Counted from the first letter of the stretch, positions 7,662 to 17,470 are shown. The stretch: 64,000 bases of DNA from Staphylococcus xylosus NJ (GCF_000338275.1 NZ_ANMR01000002.1:1-64000); one strand, 5' to 3'. The notes: a model not told the origin generated them from the letters alone. Translations and numbers: made by a program.

Positions 7662-9692
7662 TCACTCCATATTTAATAATTTTTGTAATTGCATAAGATA
7701 ACTTTGCTTAAGTAACGCTTGAAGTTGTTCTGGTTGCTCCATAAATCCATCAATATTATCTAGATGCTCGACCAATTTTCCTGAGATATCACTTACAAGT
7801 TGTGCCATTGTATCATCAGGGGGGACGAACATGCTTAACAAATATCTCACGGAAAGATTGTCATTTTGATTACTATTAAGCAAAATAGGCTCATTTAAAA
7901 TGGTTATTAATATAAAAGGTTTCTTAATAATTTCACTTTTTAAATGAGGGATTGCGATTGGATAAGGGTCTAAGACAAACCCTTGTCGATCCATGTGTTG
8001 CTTAATCAGTTCAGCGAATGACTGACCTTCTGTGATGATTTGATGGTCCAATAATGTGTTGGTTAAATAAGTTGTCCAGTTCGAAACTGAAGTATAATCG
8101 ACATTTACAGAATCAATTATTTCTAGTCCTTTTCTGATGTATGTTAATTTTTCTTCAGGATTTAGAATATTACCATTATTCGTTTCATAGGTTTGAATAT
8201 TTGGTTGTTTGTGCTGTGTGTTTAAAAAGGCTGATACGTGATTTACATCTGCGTCAGGCAGTAAAGGGTTCACCGTAATATATGGTAAGGCGATATCTAA
8301 ATCTACAGTGGAAATAATCGCATCAAATTGTGTAGCATCAATATCATTTAAATCACCAACTGAGGCTTGAGTAGTATTTTGTATATCACTAAATGTTTGC
8401 TGTAACCGTGTTGCTAGTAATCTACTGGTTCCAATACCACTACTACATACTACAAGTACATTGTAAAAGGCGCTGTTTTGATTTTGTAAAGCACCACCAA
8501 AATGAAGCACAATAAATGCAATTTCACTATCTGGAAAATTAAAATTTGGCCAAGTTTGTAGTAAAGCACGATGAACACTTTCAAATAGCCGTGGGTACTT
8601 ATGTTGAATCATTTCCGTTAATGGATTATAAGTTTCAATATTAGCGTTCAAACGGTTAATCGCTGGTATAATATGCAATTTTAATCCTTCGCTAAGCGTT
8701 TTAAAATCTTTGAACGATTGTTGAGAAAAGTGTGAAACAGAATGAATAAATTTCTCAATCTTTGATTCGTCTTTACTATCTTTAAATACTTCGGCAGATT
8801 CTTTACGTTTCGCACCTCTAAGGTGAATAGTGATAAAAGTCACTTCAGCTTGGTTAAACTGGACACCATAAATATGTTCAAGGTGTAAGGCAAGTGCTTT
8901 TGCTACTTCGTGTTCAAATGAATCTTTAACACTGTTATAAATTTCGTCATTTAAAGCTACGTATTGATTATTAAGCATTCGTTCAATACTTAAGACAATG
9001 TGTACAGTTAAGGTTAAATAACTTGATTCTGTTAAAGAGTAGGGAAGTTGTCCCAAGTGATCCATTAAAATACGTTCAATTTGAAATATTTTGTCCATAT
9101 CAACCATTGCCAATTGTGACTGGTTAATAGATTGATATACGAAATGATTTTCAATAACTGAATAGACACTGGTGCTGTTTAGATTATTGACCATCAACTG
9201 GCTTAATAGTTCACGTTTTTTTGATTCTGCACCATGTAATTGAATACCTTCACCACGTTTTTTTTGTAGTGTTAATTGGTATTGATCAAGTTCTGTATCT
9301 AATTCATCTAAAAGTTTTGTCATTGTTTGGTTAGAGACACCGATTTCTTGTGCTAAAACGTATTGTTTAATAGGAGTAGTTGTTTGAATCAATGCATATA
9401 AAATGATTACTTTTTGTTCTTCTTGTGATAAATCTATTGTATTTTCGTTTAATAATGCATGTTTTAGTGAATTTAACGCCATCTCCGTCGTTTTCAGTTG
9501 TATACCTTTTTTGGTAACTCTTTCAAGCTCGATATCAAATGTCGATAAAAACGATTCAATAGATTTTAATTCCCTATGAATAGTACGAGAGGATACAGCT
9601 AGATGTTGAGCAATGTCATAAATAGTGACATATTGACCGTGATATTTAATTAACATTTCGATAATTTCCTTTTCACGTGTACTCAAAAACAT
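7662..9692 (-). CDS. mtlR: mannitol operon activator MtlR (PRD/BglG-type)
   Basis: PTS-controlled DNA-binding activator of the mannitol operon. Order of domains: N-terminal helix-turn-helix regions (about residues 1-150), two PRD domains (about 180-390), an EIIB-gatA-like domain with the CSSGIGTS loop, and a C-terminal EIIA-like domain with IAIPHLKSE. The ATG at 9692 is preferred because GGAGGG lies 7 bases upstream; an ATG two codons earlier (9698) would leave only one base. The product is 676 aa. Activity is set by phosphorylation from HPr and MtlA (known for Bacillus). The gene sits inside the operon between mtlA and mtlF. Confidence 0.94.
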   Translation of the reverse strand: MFLSTREKEIIEMLIKYHGQYVTIYDIAQHLAVSSRTIHRELKSIESFLSTFDIELERVTKKGIQLKTTEMALNSLKHALLNENTIDLSQEEQKVIILYALIQTTTPIKQYVLAQEIGVSNQTMTKLLDELDTELDQYQLTLQKKRGEGIQLHGAESKKRELLSQLMVNNLNSTSVYSVIENHFVYQSINQSQLAMVDMDKIFQIERILMDHLGQLPYSLTESSYLTLTVHIVLSIERMLNNQYVALNDEIYNSVKDSFEHEVAKALALHLEHIYGVQFNQAEVTFITIHLRGAKRKESAEVFKDSKDESKIEKFIHSVSHFSQQSFKDFKTLSEGLKLHIIPAINRLNANIETYNPLTEMIQHKYPRLFESVHRALLQTWPNFNFPDSEIAFIVLHFGGALQNQNSAFYNVLVVCSSGIGTSRLLATRLQQTFSDIQNTTQASVGDLNDIDATQFDAIISTVDLDIALPYITVNPLLPDADVNHVSAFLNTQHKQPNIQTYETNNGNILNPEEKLTYIRKGLEIIDSVNVDYTSVSNWTTYLTNTLLDHQIITEGQSFAELIKQHMDRQGFVLDPYPIAIPHLKSEIIKKPFILITILNEPILLNSNQNDNLSVRYLLSMFVPPDDTMAQLVSDISGKLVEHLDNIDGFMEQPEQLQALLKQSYLMQLQKLLNME

Positions 9693-9733
9693 AGCCATAC
9701 CCTCCAGTATTGTTCTATATAGTGATTGTTTAA

Positions 9734-11272
9734 TTATTTAAGATTTTCAAGTAATTCATCATATCTAGGTGAATTTAAGAAATTATCAACTGATATATGA
9801 ATTGCATTTGGTACTTGTTTAATCGCTCTATCAGTAAGTTTCTTTTGTGTAATAACGAGTTGTGCATCGCTTGGTAATTGATTGATTGCAGTATTTGTTA
9901 CATCTACGTCTTGTATATCAGCTTTTTTAAATTTATTACGTAGCATGCTTGCTCCCATAGCGCTTGATCCCATACCAGCATCACAAGCGAATATTACATG
10001 GTTTACTTTACTATAATCATGAGCATCTACATTTTCAGTATCGTAATTGTCTAGTAAATCTTCTTCAGATTGCGTGTCTGTACTATCTGTATCAGCAGTG
10101 GTTGCAGTAGCAACACTAGCTGTTGAAGTTGTATTACTATCTTCATTCCCTTTTAACTTAGAAGATACACTTGATTTTTTCCCTTTTGAAGCTTCCATTT
10201 TTTCAGTAGCAGCCTCTAGGTCTTCTTCGGGCTCTTTTGTGAATTTTAAAATAATCGCAGCAACGATAAATGAAACAATTGCTGCAAGAAGTACACCGAT
10301 TACCATGTGTAAAAATTCGCCCTTAGGCGCGTTTAACATATAAACGATAAATGACCCTGGCGAAGCGGGACTCTTGAATCCAAAATCAAGTAGAGAATAT
10401 GTTGCTACACCTGTCATACCACCTAAAATTACAGCTATGAATAATAAAGGACGCATTAACACGTATGGGAAGTAAATTTCGTGAATTCCACCTAAGAAGT
10501 GGATAATACCAGCACCATATGATGTTGCTTTAGCTGTCCCAGTACCGAAAATCATATAAGCGACTAAGATTCCCAGACCTGGGCCAGGGTTAGATTCTAT
10601 CGTGTATAGTATTGATTGTCCTGCAGAAGATGCTTGGTCTGCACCAAGTGGTGTAAACACACCGTGGTTAATTGCATTATTTAAGAATACAATTTTAGCA
10701 GGTTCTACAATAATACTTACTAGTGGTAATAAATGTGCATGCACTAAAGCTTCTACAGCTAAAGATAAAACATGCATAATAAATTCCATTATTGGAGCTA
10801 ATATTTTAAATCCAACAATTGTCATAATAAAACCTAAAATACCAGCTGAGAAGTTATTGAATAACATCTCAAACCCTTGTGGCGTTCTTGGTTGTATAAA
10901 TTCATCGGTTTTCTTCATTAGCCAACCAACGAGCGGCCCCATAATCATAGCGCCAAGTAACATTGGCGTGTCAGGTAAAGCAACGATTACACCCATAGTT
11001 GCTACAGCTGCGATAATACCCCCACGCATTTCATGTATTAAACGTCCACCACTATAAGCAATTAGTAATGGTATTAAATATGAAATCATAGGCCCAGCTA
11101 ATTGGCTTAAATCTTTATTTGGCCACCAACCGCCATCTATAAATATAGCTGCGATGAAGCCCCATGCGATAAAAGCACCGATGTTCGGCATAATCATACT
11201 ACTTAAAAATGATCCGAACGCCTGTACCTTACGACCAATCCCATTATTTTCTTTAGTCTCTGTTTGTGACAT
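9734..11272 (-). CDS. mtlA: mannitol PTS permease EIICB (MtlA)
   Basis: Membrane permease that imports and phosphorylates mannitol. The N-terminal EIIC domain (about residues 15-345) has multiple hydrophobic segments. A Ser/Thr/Glu/Lys-rich linker (about 345-420) leads to an EIIB domain whose CDAGMGSS loop carries the phosphorylated Cys. No EIIA domain is fused, and mtlF supplies it. It is the first gene of the operon, with a strong ribosome site (GAGGTG) and an MtlR-type operator about 85 bases upstream. At 512 residues it is of the usual size for this type. Confidence 0.96.
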   Translation of the reverse strand: MSQTETKENNGIGRKVQAFGSFLSSMIMPNIGAFIAWGFIAAIFIDGGWWPNKDLSQLAGPMISYLIPLLIAYSGGRLIHEMRGGIIAAVATMGVIVALPDTPMLLGAMIMGPLVGWLMKKTDEFIQPRTPQGFEMLFNNFSAGILGFIMTIVGFKILAPIMEFIMHVLSLAVEALVHAHLLPLVSIIVEPAKIVFLNNAINHGVFTPLGADQASSAGQSILYTIESNPGPGLGILVAYMIFGTGTAKATSYGAGIIHFLGGIHEIYFPYVLMRPLLFIAVILGGMTGVATYSLLDFGFKSPASPGSFIVYMLNAPKGEFLHMVIGVLLAAIVSFIVAAIILKFTKEPEEDLEAATEKMEASKGKKSSVSSKLKGNEDSNTTSTASVATATTADTDSTDTQSEEDLLDNYDTENVDAHDYSKVNHVIFACDAGMGSSAMGASMLRNKFKKADIQDVDVTNTAINQLPSDAQLVITQKKLTDRAIKQVPNAIHISVDNFLNSPRYDELLENLK

Positions 11273-11357
11273 ATTATTGCACCTCTTTTTCTCTTTTTAT
11301 TTATAACTTAATTGTAGGTGGCAGTAATGAATTAAACAATATAAAGTAATTTCAAAT

Positions 11358-11378
11358 TTGTCACACAGTCTTTGACAA
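11358..11378 (-). promoter_or_regulatory. probable MtlR operator upstream of mtlA
   Basis: An inverted repeat TTGTCACA-N5-TTTGACAA, close to the MtlR box known from Bacillus species (half sites TTGnCACA and TGTGnCAA). One mismatch in 16 arm positions. It lies 86 bases upstream of the mtlA start in the only intergenic region of the operon. A further TGACAA lies at 11382-11387 and may extend the site. Confidence 0.65.
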
Positions 11379-11399
11379 TTATGACAATGTAGAAATTAC

Positions 11400-11615
11400 T
11401 ATTACTGCCTTCTTTAGAACTAAGAAATAGCATAAACAATGATTAAATAAGTTATGAATATAGGAGATTATGTTATAGATCATATAGTTAATGCAAGTAC
11501 TTAGGTTATGTTCATTTATGCTAAGGAAGAATTATTGATATCAAAGAAAGCACGATACTTTTAACTAATGCTCAACTTTATTTGTGTGTTTGTAAATATA
11601 TTGTTAATAAATTGT
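11400..11615. other. intergenic region between mtlA and glmS, no gene seen
   Basis: An AT-rich stretch between the divergent mtlA and glmS transcription units. I see no reading frame with a ribosome site and no strong hairpin. It probably holds the outer promoter elements of both units. Confidence 0.4.
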
Positions 11616-11645
11616 TTGCATTACAGATGAATAACATTGTACAAT
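11616..11645 (+). promoter_or_regulatory. probable sigma-A promoter of glmS
   Basis: TTGCAT (11616-11621), an 18-base spacer and TACAAT (11640-11645). The start would lie about 40 bases upstream of the ribozyme cleavage site, as expected for a short 5' fragment that is released on cleavage. Confidence 0.5.
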
Positions 11646-11691
11646 TAATGTTATTGAGAGGAAGGAGGAAAGATAGAGTTTTAGTCAATTA

Positions 11692-11890
11692 TAGCGCCTG
11701 TACAAGCGATGAGGTTACGTATTAATAATTTAAGTTTTAAAACAGAAAGCTTAATAGGTATGTTGATCGAAGTTTGTAGACGAGGAGGATAGTTATCGAA
11801 CCATCGGCGGATGCTATCCCGGATGTGGCTCATTCGTGAACTTATTAAGGAAAACATTAGGGCAACCTAGTGCACAAAGTTAATAAGATA
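11692..11890 (+). ncRNA. glmS ribozyme (glucosamine-6-phosphate-dependent self-cleaving RNA)
   Basis: The leader contains the hallmarks of the glmS ribozyme: cleavage-site sequence A|GCGCCTG with G1 at 11694, the core GACGAGGAGGATAGTTATCG (starting near 11782) that binds the metabolite, the following CGGCGGATGCTATCCCGG strand, and a closing P4-like arm CTTATTAA/TTAATAAG (11841-11848 with 11880-11887). When glucosamine-6-phosphate is abundant the RNA cleaves itself and the downstream glmS message is degraded (known). The 3' boundary is approximate. Confidence 0.93.
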
Positions 11891-12068
11891 GCCAAAATTA
11901 AATAACTATTATTATAAGGTGATTGAGATAACCATTATTATCACAAGACCTAGTACTATTGATTTAAATAGGGATTAGTCTGTCTATAAGGGTTTTAAAT
12001 ATATTGAACAAGTTCGTATGCGCTAGACGTTCAATTGTCTCATTGCCATTACATTGGAGGAAATTTAT

Positions 12069-13874
12069 ATGTGTGGAATTGTCGGCTATATCGGTCAAGA
12101 TAATGCGAAAGAATTATTATTAAAAGGATTAGAAAAATTAGAATACAGAGGTTATGACTCAGCAGGTGTTGCAATCGTTAATAATGAGGGCACATCAGTA
12201 TTCAAATCAAAAGGTCGTATTGCAGAATTAAGAAAAGTTGCAGATGGCGAAGATACTGACGGTAATGTGGGAATTGGTCATACACGTTGGGCAACACATG
12301 GTGTACCAAATCATGAAAACTCACACCCACATCAGTCTGCAACTGAACGCTTTACATTAGTTCATAATGGAGTAATTGAAAACTATGAAGAACTAAAAAA
12401 TGAATACTTAAGTGACATTACTTTCATTTCAGAAACAGATACAGAAGTTATAGTACAATTAGTTGAATATTTTTCAAATACTGGGCTAACTAGTGAAGAA
12501 GCATTTACAAAAGTTGTATCTTTATTAGACGGTTCATATGCTTTAGGACTGATTGATAATGAAGATAGAGATACAATTTATGTTGCTAAAAATAAATCAC
12601 CGTTATTAATTGGTGTTGGTGATGGTTTCAATGTAATTGCGTCAGATGCAATTGCAATGTTACAAGCTACTAATCGTTATAAAGAAATTCATGACCATGA
12701 AATTGTTATAGTTAAACGCGATGAAGTAATCATTAAAGACCAAGATGGCAACGTTCAAGAAAGAGAAGCTTATACAGCACAAATTGATGCAGCTGATGCG
12801 GAAAAAGGCGTATACGACCACTATATGTTAAAAGAAATTCATGAACAACCAGCAGTTATGCGTCGTATCATTCAAGAGTACCAAGACGAAGAAGGTAACT
12901 TGAAGATGGATTCAGAAGTGATTAAAGATGTAGCTGAAGCTGATCGTATTTATATAATCGCAGCAGGTACAAGTTATCATGCTGGGCTTGTTGGTAAAGA
13001 GTTCATTGAAAAATGGGCCGGTGTACCTACAGAAGTACATGTTTCTTCAGAGTTTGTATATAATACACCGTTACTTTCTGAAAAACCATTATTCATCTAT
13101 ATTTCTCAATCAGGGGAAACAGCAGACAGTCGTGCAGTATTAGTTGAAACAAATCGTTTAGGACACAAGTCTTTAACTATCACTAACGTGCCAGGTTCTA
13201 CGTTATCACGTGAATCTAATCATACGTTACTGTTACATGCTGGTCCTGAAATCGCAGTAGCGTCTACAAAAGCTTATACAGCACAAATTGCAGTATTATC
13301 TATTCTGTCACAAATCGTTGCGAGAGAACACGGCAGAGATGTAGAAGTAAGTTTATTACGTGAATTAGCAAAAGTTACAACTGCTATCGAATCAATTGTT
13401 GATGATGCAGATATTATGGAACAAATTGCTACTGATTTCTTAAGAACTACACGTAATGCATTCTTTATTGGTCGCACAGGGGACTATAATGTAAGTTTAG
13501 AAGGTGCATTAAAACTTAAAGAAATTTCATATATCCAAGCTGAAGGTTTTGCTGGTGGAGAACTGAAACACGGAACAATTGCATTAATTGAAGAAGGCAC
13601 TCCTATTATTGCGTTAGCTACGCAAGAAAAAGTAAACTTATCTATCCGTGGTAACGTAAAAGAGGTAGTTGCACGTGGCGCAAATCCATGTATTATTTCA
13701 ATGGATGGCTTGAATAAAGATGGTGATTCATATGTGATTCCTCATGTACATGAATTATTGACACCACTTGTTTCAGTAGTAGCATTACAGTTAATTTCAT
13801 ATTACGCTGCATTGCACAGAGACTTAGATGTAGATAAACCACGTAACTTAGCAAAATCAGTTACAGTTGAATAA
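12069..13874 (+). CDS. glmS: glucosamine-fructose-6-phosphate aminotransferase GlmS
   Basis: Makes glucosamine-6-phosphate from fructose-6-phosphate and glutamine, the entry to UDP-GlcNAc synthesis. The start is the ATG at 12069 that places Cys2 (MCGIVGYIG) at the N-terminus, where it acts as nucleophile of the class II glutaminase domain; upstream in-frame codons would bury it. GGAGG lies 8 bases before. Two SIS sugar-isomerase domains follow (AAGTSYHAG and [10 protein letters not shown], then [20 protein letters not shown]), and the C-terminus ends KSVTVE. It is 601 aa. Expression is controlled by the ribozyme in its leader. Confidence 0.98.
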   Translation: MCGIVGYIGQDNAKELLLKGLEKLEYRGYDSAGVAIVNNEGTSVFKSKGRIAELRKVADGEDTDGNVGIGHTRWATHGVPNHENSHPHQSATERFTLVHNGVIENYEELKNEYLSDITFISETDTEVIVQLVEYFSNTGLTSEEAFTKVVSLLDGSYALGLIDNEDRDTIYVAKNKSPLLIGVGDGFNVIASDAIAMLQATNRYKEIHDHEIVIVKRDEVIIKDQDGNVQEREAYTAQIDAADAEKGVYDHYMLKEIHEQPAVMRRIIQEYQDEEGNLKMDSEVIKDVAEADRIYIIAAGTSYHAGLVGKEFIEKWAGVPTEVHVSSEFVYNTPLLSEKPLFIYISQSGETADSRAVLVETNRLGHKSLTITNVPGSTLSRESNHTLLLHAGPEIAVASTKAYTAQIAVLSILSQIVAREHGRDVEVSLLRELAKVTTAIESIVDDADIMEQIATDFLRTTRNAFFIGRTGDYNVSLEGALKLKEISYIQAEGFAGGELKHGTIALIEEGTPIIALATQEKVNLSIRGNVKEVVARGANPCIISMDGLNKDGDSYVIPHVHELLTPLVSVVALQLISYYAALHRDLDVDKPRNLAKSVTVE

Positions 13875-13924
13875 ATCAATCTAAATTAAATGTGGCAAAC
13901 TTTATACTTTGTCATTAATATAAG

Positions 13925-13967
13925 GACTTATCATTAGCATTTTATCGCTAGTGGTAAGTCTTTTTTT
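13925..13967 (+). terminator. terminator of glmS
   Basis: Stem GACTTATCATTAGC pairs with GCTAGTGGTAAGTC across an 8-base loop (with wobble pairs), followed by seven T. It lies 50 bases after the glmS stop codon. Confidence 0.9.
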
Positions 13968-14049
13968 ATTTATAAGTTTCATCAAATGTCATAATATTAG
14001 TACATCAATTTAATTGTTAAATATCATTTGTCAAAATGATAGAATTGAA

Positions 14050-15105
14050 ATGAAAGAAAATAATATAAATTATTTAACAGGTGAGCATTGTGAAACTACG
14101 GCAACTGGAACGCTACTAAAGTTTATAAATATAGAGTTGTCAGAACCTATGTTATTTGGTATTGGAGAGGGGCTTGGCTAGATTTATTGGGATATGAAAA
14201 ATATGGAATTCCCTTTTCTTGGTGGGCGTATTAAACCAGATTACTTAACAAAAAACATCGTGAAAAATTTAAATTTGGAAATCCATTTAGAAGAAACTAC
14301 ATCAATTAAAAAGGCATGGCAAAATGTCAAAAAGGTAATTGACGCTGGCCAGCCAGTTGGTTTGAAATTAGATAGTTATTATTTAGATTATTTTTCTAGC
14401 AAAGTGCATTTCGCAGGTCATTATGTAGCAATGTATGATTATGATGATTTATACGCTATTTAATTGATACGAAACAGCAGGGAAGTAATGTTAGAACAAC
14501 ACTAAATAGTATAGAACAAGCTAGGAATGCTAAAGGGCCAATGTCATCTAAGAACCTTTCATATACAATTAAGCAAGTGACATCAATGCCGGATATGAGA
14601 ACAGTCGTTTTAACAGCTATACAAAATAATGCGAATGATTATTTAAATCCGCCAATAAAGAATATAGGATATAAGTGGATAAAGAAGACAAGTGAAAAAA
14701 GTAAAAACCTGGTTTGAAAGAAGTACTAATATTGAAGCTGATTTATTGCTTGTAGCTAATTTAATGGAAAATCGGGGGACTGGTGGTGCATTGTTTAGGA
14801 AAATGTACAAATCATTTTTGAAAGAAGCACAGTTATTGATTGAAGATGATGCTTTGACACAAGCCTACCATATGTTTAAAGATATAGTTATAAACTGGGA
14901 AAATGTTATTGAACTGATAAAAAAGGTAGGGCTAACACAAAGCAAGACATTTTTAAATGAAGCTTCGACGATACTAGATAAACTAGCAGAACAAGAATAT
15001 GAAGCAATGAACTTATTATTAAAAATTAATATGAGTAGCATTCATTTGAAAATGATTAGAATCAAAATATTTTTAAATATGTTAAGACTTTATTATTCTA
15101 ATTAA
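14050..15105 (+). pseudogene. decayed BtrH-like (BtrH_N/DUF4872) protein gene
   Basis: One broken gene spanning three frame changes. It starts MKENNINYLTGEHCETTATG, resembling the Cys-containing N-terminus of BtrH-like domains. An in-frame TAG at 14179-14181 interrupts it, yet the frame continues with IYWDMKNMEFPFLGGRIKPD up to DYDDLYA. Near 14455 the coding sense shifts to another frame (YLIDTKQQGSNVRTTLNS), and near 14695, at A-rich runs, it shifts back (VKTWFERSTNIEADLLLVAN). It resembles the family of BtrH-like papain-fold acyltransferases/peptidases seen beside natural-product genes. The family call is from memory of motif style. No intact partner genes are nearby. Confidence 0.7.
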
Positions 15106-15146
15106 GACGGTATATGATTGTATCAAGTTAAAGGAGGGATGTATTG

Positions 15147-15503
15147 ATGTCAAAGCCTAAAATTTATGCAATGTCGTTTGCTTCGATATATCCACATTTA
15201 ATAAAAAAAGTTGAGAAAAAAGGTCGAACAAAAGAAGAAGCGGATGAAGTCATTCAATGGATGACAGGCTACTCGCAATCACAAATAAATCAATTAATCA
15301 AAGACGGTACAGATTATGAAACTTTCATTAGCCAGGCACCAAAATTAAATCCAAATAGAACTAAGATAACAGGTGTAATTTGTGGTATTCGTATTGAAGA
15401 AATGGAAAATTCAATAATGAAAGAAATAAGGTATTTAGATAAAATGATCGATGAATTAGCAAAAGGAAAATCTTTAAATAAAATATTTAGAAACGACGTT
15501 TAG
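15147..15503 (+). CDS. DUF2200 family protein
   Basis: A small soluble protein of about 118 residues, largely helical and basic, with the family stretches KIYAMSFASIYPHLIKKVEK and VICGIRIEEMENS. ATG 15147 follows GGAGGG with 8 bases between; a TTG one codon earlier is possible. DUF2200 has no assigned function. It is separate from the preceding pseudogene (its own ribosome site) and 41 bases ahead of the ABC ATPase gene, possibly in one transcript. Confidence 0.8.
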   Translation: MSKPKIYAMSFASIYPHLIKKVEKKGRTKEEADEVIQWMTGYSQSQINQLIKDGTDYETFISQAPKLNPNRTKITGVICGIRIEEMENSIMKEIRYLDKMIDELAKGKSLNKIFRNDV

Positions 15504-15544
15504 TATTCTAATATATATAATTACGTATCGGAGGGGGATATCAT

Positions 15545-16327
15545 ATGCTTATTGATATAAAAAACATTGCACGTAGAAAACAGGGGAAAGAAATAATAAA
15601 AAATATAAGTTGGCGTATCAACGAAGGCGAGAAGTGGATGCTTTATGGACTCAATGGTGCAGGGAAAACGACATTGCTTAATATCTTAAATGCTTATGAA
15701 CCAAATACATCTGGGGAATTAACGCTTTTTGGTATGCAACCCGGTAAAATTGGATATTCAGCAGACGAAGTGCGCAATAAGATTGGCTTTGTGTCTAGTA
15801 GTTTAATGGAACGTTTTCAAGATGGAGAAACTGTACGTGATGTAGTAATTAGTGGAATCTTTAAATCGATTGGTATTTTTAAAGAAGTAGAAGCCCACCA
15901 TGTTGAAATGGCACGTCATTATTTAGCACAGATGGGTATGGGTGAATTTGAATCACAGTATTATGGTTATTTATCCACAGGTGAACGTCAAAAAGTACTT
16001 ATTGCGCGAGCGTTGATGGGGAACCCTAAGTTACTTATTCTAGATGAACCTGCTTCAGGTTTAGATTTTATTGCTCGTGAAGATTTGTTAGATGCGCTTG
16101 AACAATTATATCAACGGCAACCTGAATTATCAGTTATATATGTTACACACTTTGTTGAAGAAATTACAAAAGATATACAAAAAGGATTTTTATTAAAAGA
16201 TGGTACGTGTTATAAACAAGGTGAAATAAAAAGTGTATTAGATAGCGATACATTAAGTGATTTTTTTAATCGTAGGGTGAATGTGTTACATCAAAATGAA
16301 CGTTATTCATTATTTTTGAAGCGTTAG
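15545..16327 (+). CDS. ABC-type ATPase (YlmA-like)
   Basis: A single-domain ABC ATPase of 260 aa: Walker A GLNGAGKTTLL (about residues 35-45), signature LSTGERQKV, Walker B LLILDEPASGLD and the switch His in VTHFVEEI. No membrane partner is encoded nearby, as usual for the YlmA/PhnC-like orphan ATPases of staphylococci. The substrate or partner is unknown, and a role in a soluble process is possible. The ribosome site is GGAGGGG. It is followed 68 bases later by a HAD phosphatase gene in the same orientation. Confidence 0.88.
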   Translation: MLIDIKNIARRKQGKEIIKNISWRINEGEKWMLYGLNGAGKTTLLNILNAYEPNTSGELTLFGMQPGKIGYSADEVRNKIGFVSSSLMERFQDGETVRDVVISGIFKSIGIFKEVEAHHVEMARHYLAQMGMGEFESQYYGYLSTGERQKVLIARALMGNPKLLILDEPASGLDFIAREDLLDALEQLYQRQPELSVIYVTHFVEEITKDIQKGFLLKDGTCYKQGEIKSVLDSDTLSDFFNRRVNVLHQNERYSLFLKR

Positions 16328-16395
16328 TACATTGCTTAAAACTTTAGATAGTGACATAATTTAAAATGATAATATGTGATGGAGGGCTTTTATAA

Positions 16396-17250
16396 ATGAA
16401 GAATGTTAAAGCGATATTTTTAGATATGGATGGTACAATTTTACATAAAGACAACCAAGTTGATCTGGAAACGACCGATGTAATACATCAATTAAGGGAA
16501 AACGGATATAAAGTCTTTTTGGCTACTGGACGTGCTCATAATGAAATTCATTACTTAGTTCCGTCATCATTTGAAGTAGATGGCATTATTAGTTCAAACG
16601 GTACGTTAGGAATGATTAACGGTGAAGAATTATTTACTCATAGCTTATCGTTTACTACTGTCAATGACATTGTGAAACGTGCTCAACAACAAGAGATTTA
16701 TTATGAAGTTTTTCCATTTGAAGGTAACCGTATTGTACTTAAAGAAGATCAATCATGGGCAACTGCACTATTTAATGCAGAAACACCACCAGGTAATGTA
16801 GGTGTCTCAGAATGGACTTCTAGAAAAGCGTCACTTAAAGACAAAGTAGATTGGGCAACGGTAATTCCTGATACGACGTTTTCAAAAATATATTTATTTT
16901 CACCAAATTATGACAAAATAACAAACTTCCGTAATCAGTTGATTGAAGAACAACAAGATTTAAAAATTAGTGTATCCAATTCATCTCGTTATAATGCAGA
17001 GACGATGGCTTATCAAATTGATAAAGGTACAGGTATTAAAGAAATGATAGAACATTTCGGCATCAAACAAGAAGAAACACTAGTTATTGGTGATAGTGAT
17101 AATGATCGAGCGATGTTTGCTTTTGGTCATTATACGGTAGCTATGAAAAATGCTAGACCAGAAATTAAAGAGCTAACAATGGATGTTACAACATATACAA
17201 ATGAAGAAAATGGTGCAGCACACTACTTAAAAAAACATTTTTTAAAGTAA
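16396..17250 (+). CDS. Cof-type HAD-superfamily phosphatase
   Basis: A 284-residue HAD hydrolase of the Cof/YidA type with a type II cap. Motif I is FLDMDGTIL (about residues 9-17), motif II is LATGRAHNE, and the Mg-binding motif IV GDSDNDRAMF is near residue 235. The cap between them (about 85-190) should set specificity. Substrates of this group are small sugar phosphates or flavin/pyridoxal phosphates (known); this one cannot be assigned. GGAGGG gives a strong start. A bidirectional hairpin follows. Confidence 0.9.
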   Translation: MKNVKAIFLDMDGTILHKDNQVDLETTDVIHQLRENGYKVFLATGRAHNEIHYLVPSSFEVDGIISSNGTLGMINGEELFTHSLSFTTVNDIVKRAQQQEIYYEVFPFEGNRIVLKEDQSWATALFNAETPPGNVGVSEWTSRKASLKDKVDWATVIPDTTFSKIYLFSPNYDKITNFRNQLIEEQQDLKISVSNSSRYNAETMAYQIDKGTGIKEMIEHFGIKQEETLVIGDSDNDRAMFAFGHYTVAMKNARPEIKELTMDVTTYTNEENGAAHYLKKHFLK

Positions 17251-17311
17251 AAGTTTTTAATATATTTTGCTTAATTGTTTATATAAATAAATTTTTAAAG
17301 ACAAAAAAGAA

Positions 17312-17348
17312 GAGCCTGGGACATAAATAGATGTCTCAGGCTCGTTTT
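17312..17348. terminator. hairpin terminator between convergent genes (GACATA/TGTCT type)
   Basis: GAGCCTGGGACAT pairs with ATGTCTCAGGCTC (one G-T wobble) around a short loop, followed by GTTTTC and preceded by an A-run on the other side. It can end the HAD phosphatase transcript, and in reverse the membrane-protein transcript from the minus strand. Related hairpins lie at 24383 and 38211. Confidence 0.75.
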
Positions 17349-17420
17349 CAATTTGGCAGTAGGTGACTGAATTGAAAATGCGATTATATCAAGCTTTTTC
17401 AATCCTAGTCACCCTTGCTA

Positions 17421-17470
17421 GGATGGGATTACGAAATCTATATTAGAAAATTTGATTTCTGTCCCACTCC
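17421..17470. repeat. dispersed intergenic palindrome, copy 2
   Basis: GGATGGGATTACGAAATC at the left and GATTTCTGTCCCACTCC at the right form the same G-rich outer and GAAATC inner stem seen at 1628, 21787 and 44086. Together with the hairpin at 17312 and a CAATTT..AAATTG-type inverted repeat (near 17348-17377) it fills the gap between two convergent genes. Confidence 0.7.

Noticed and set aside
10602-11057. A 151-codon open frame on the plus strand antisense to mtlA
   Set aside because: It lies entirely within the well-supported minus-strand mtlA, has no ribosome site and its composition mirrors the membrane protein on the other strand.
11641-11693. Ribosome-site-like GAAGGAGGAA upstream of the ribozyme
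   Set aside because: No start codon with a frame follows at suitable distance; the purine run is part of the glmS leader.
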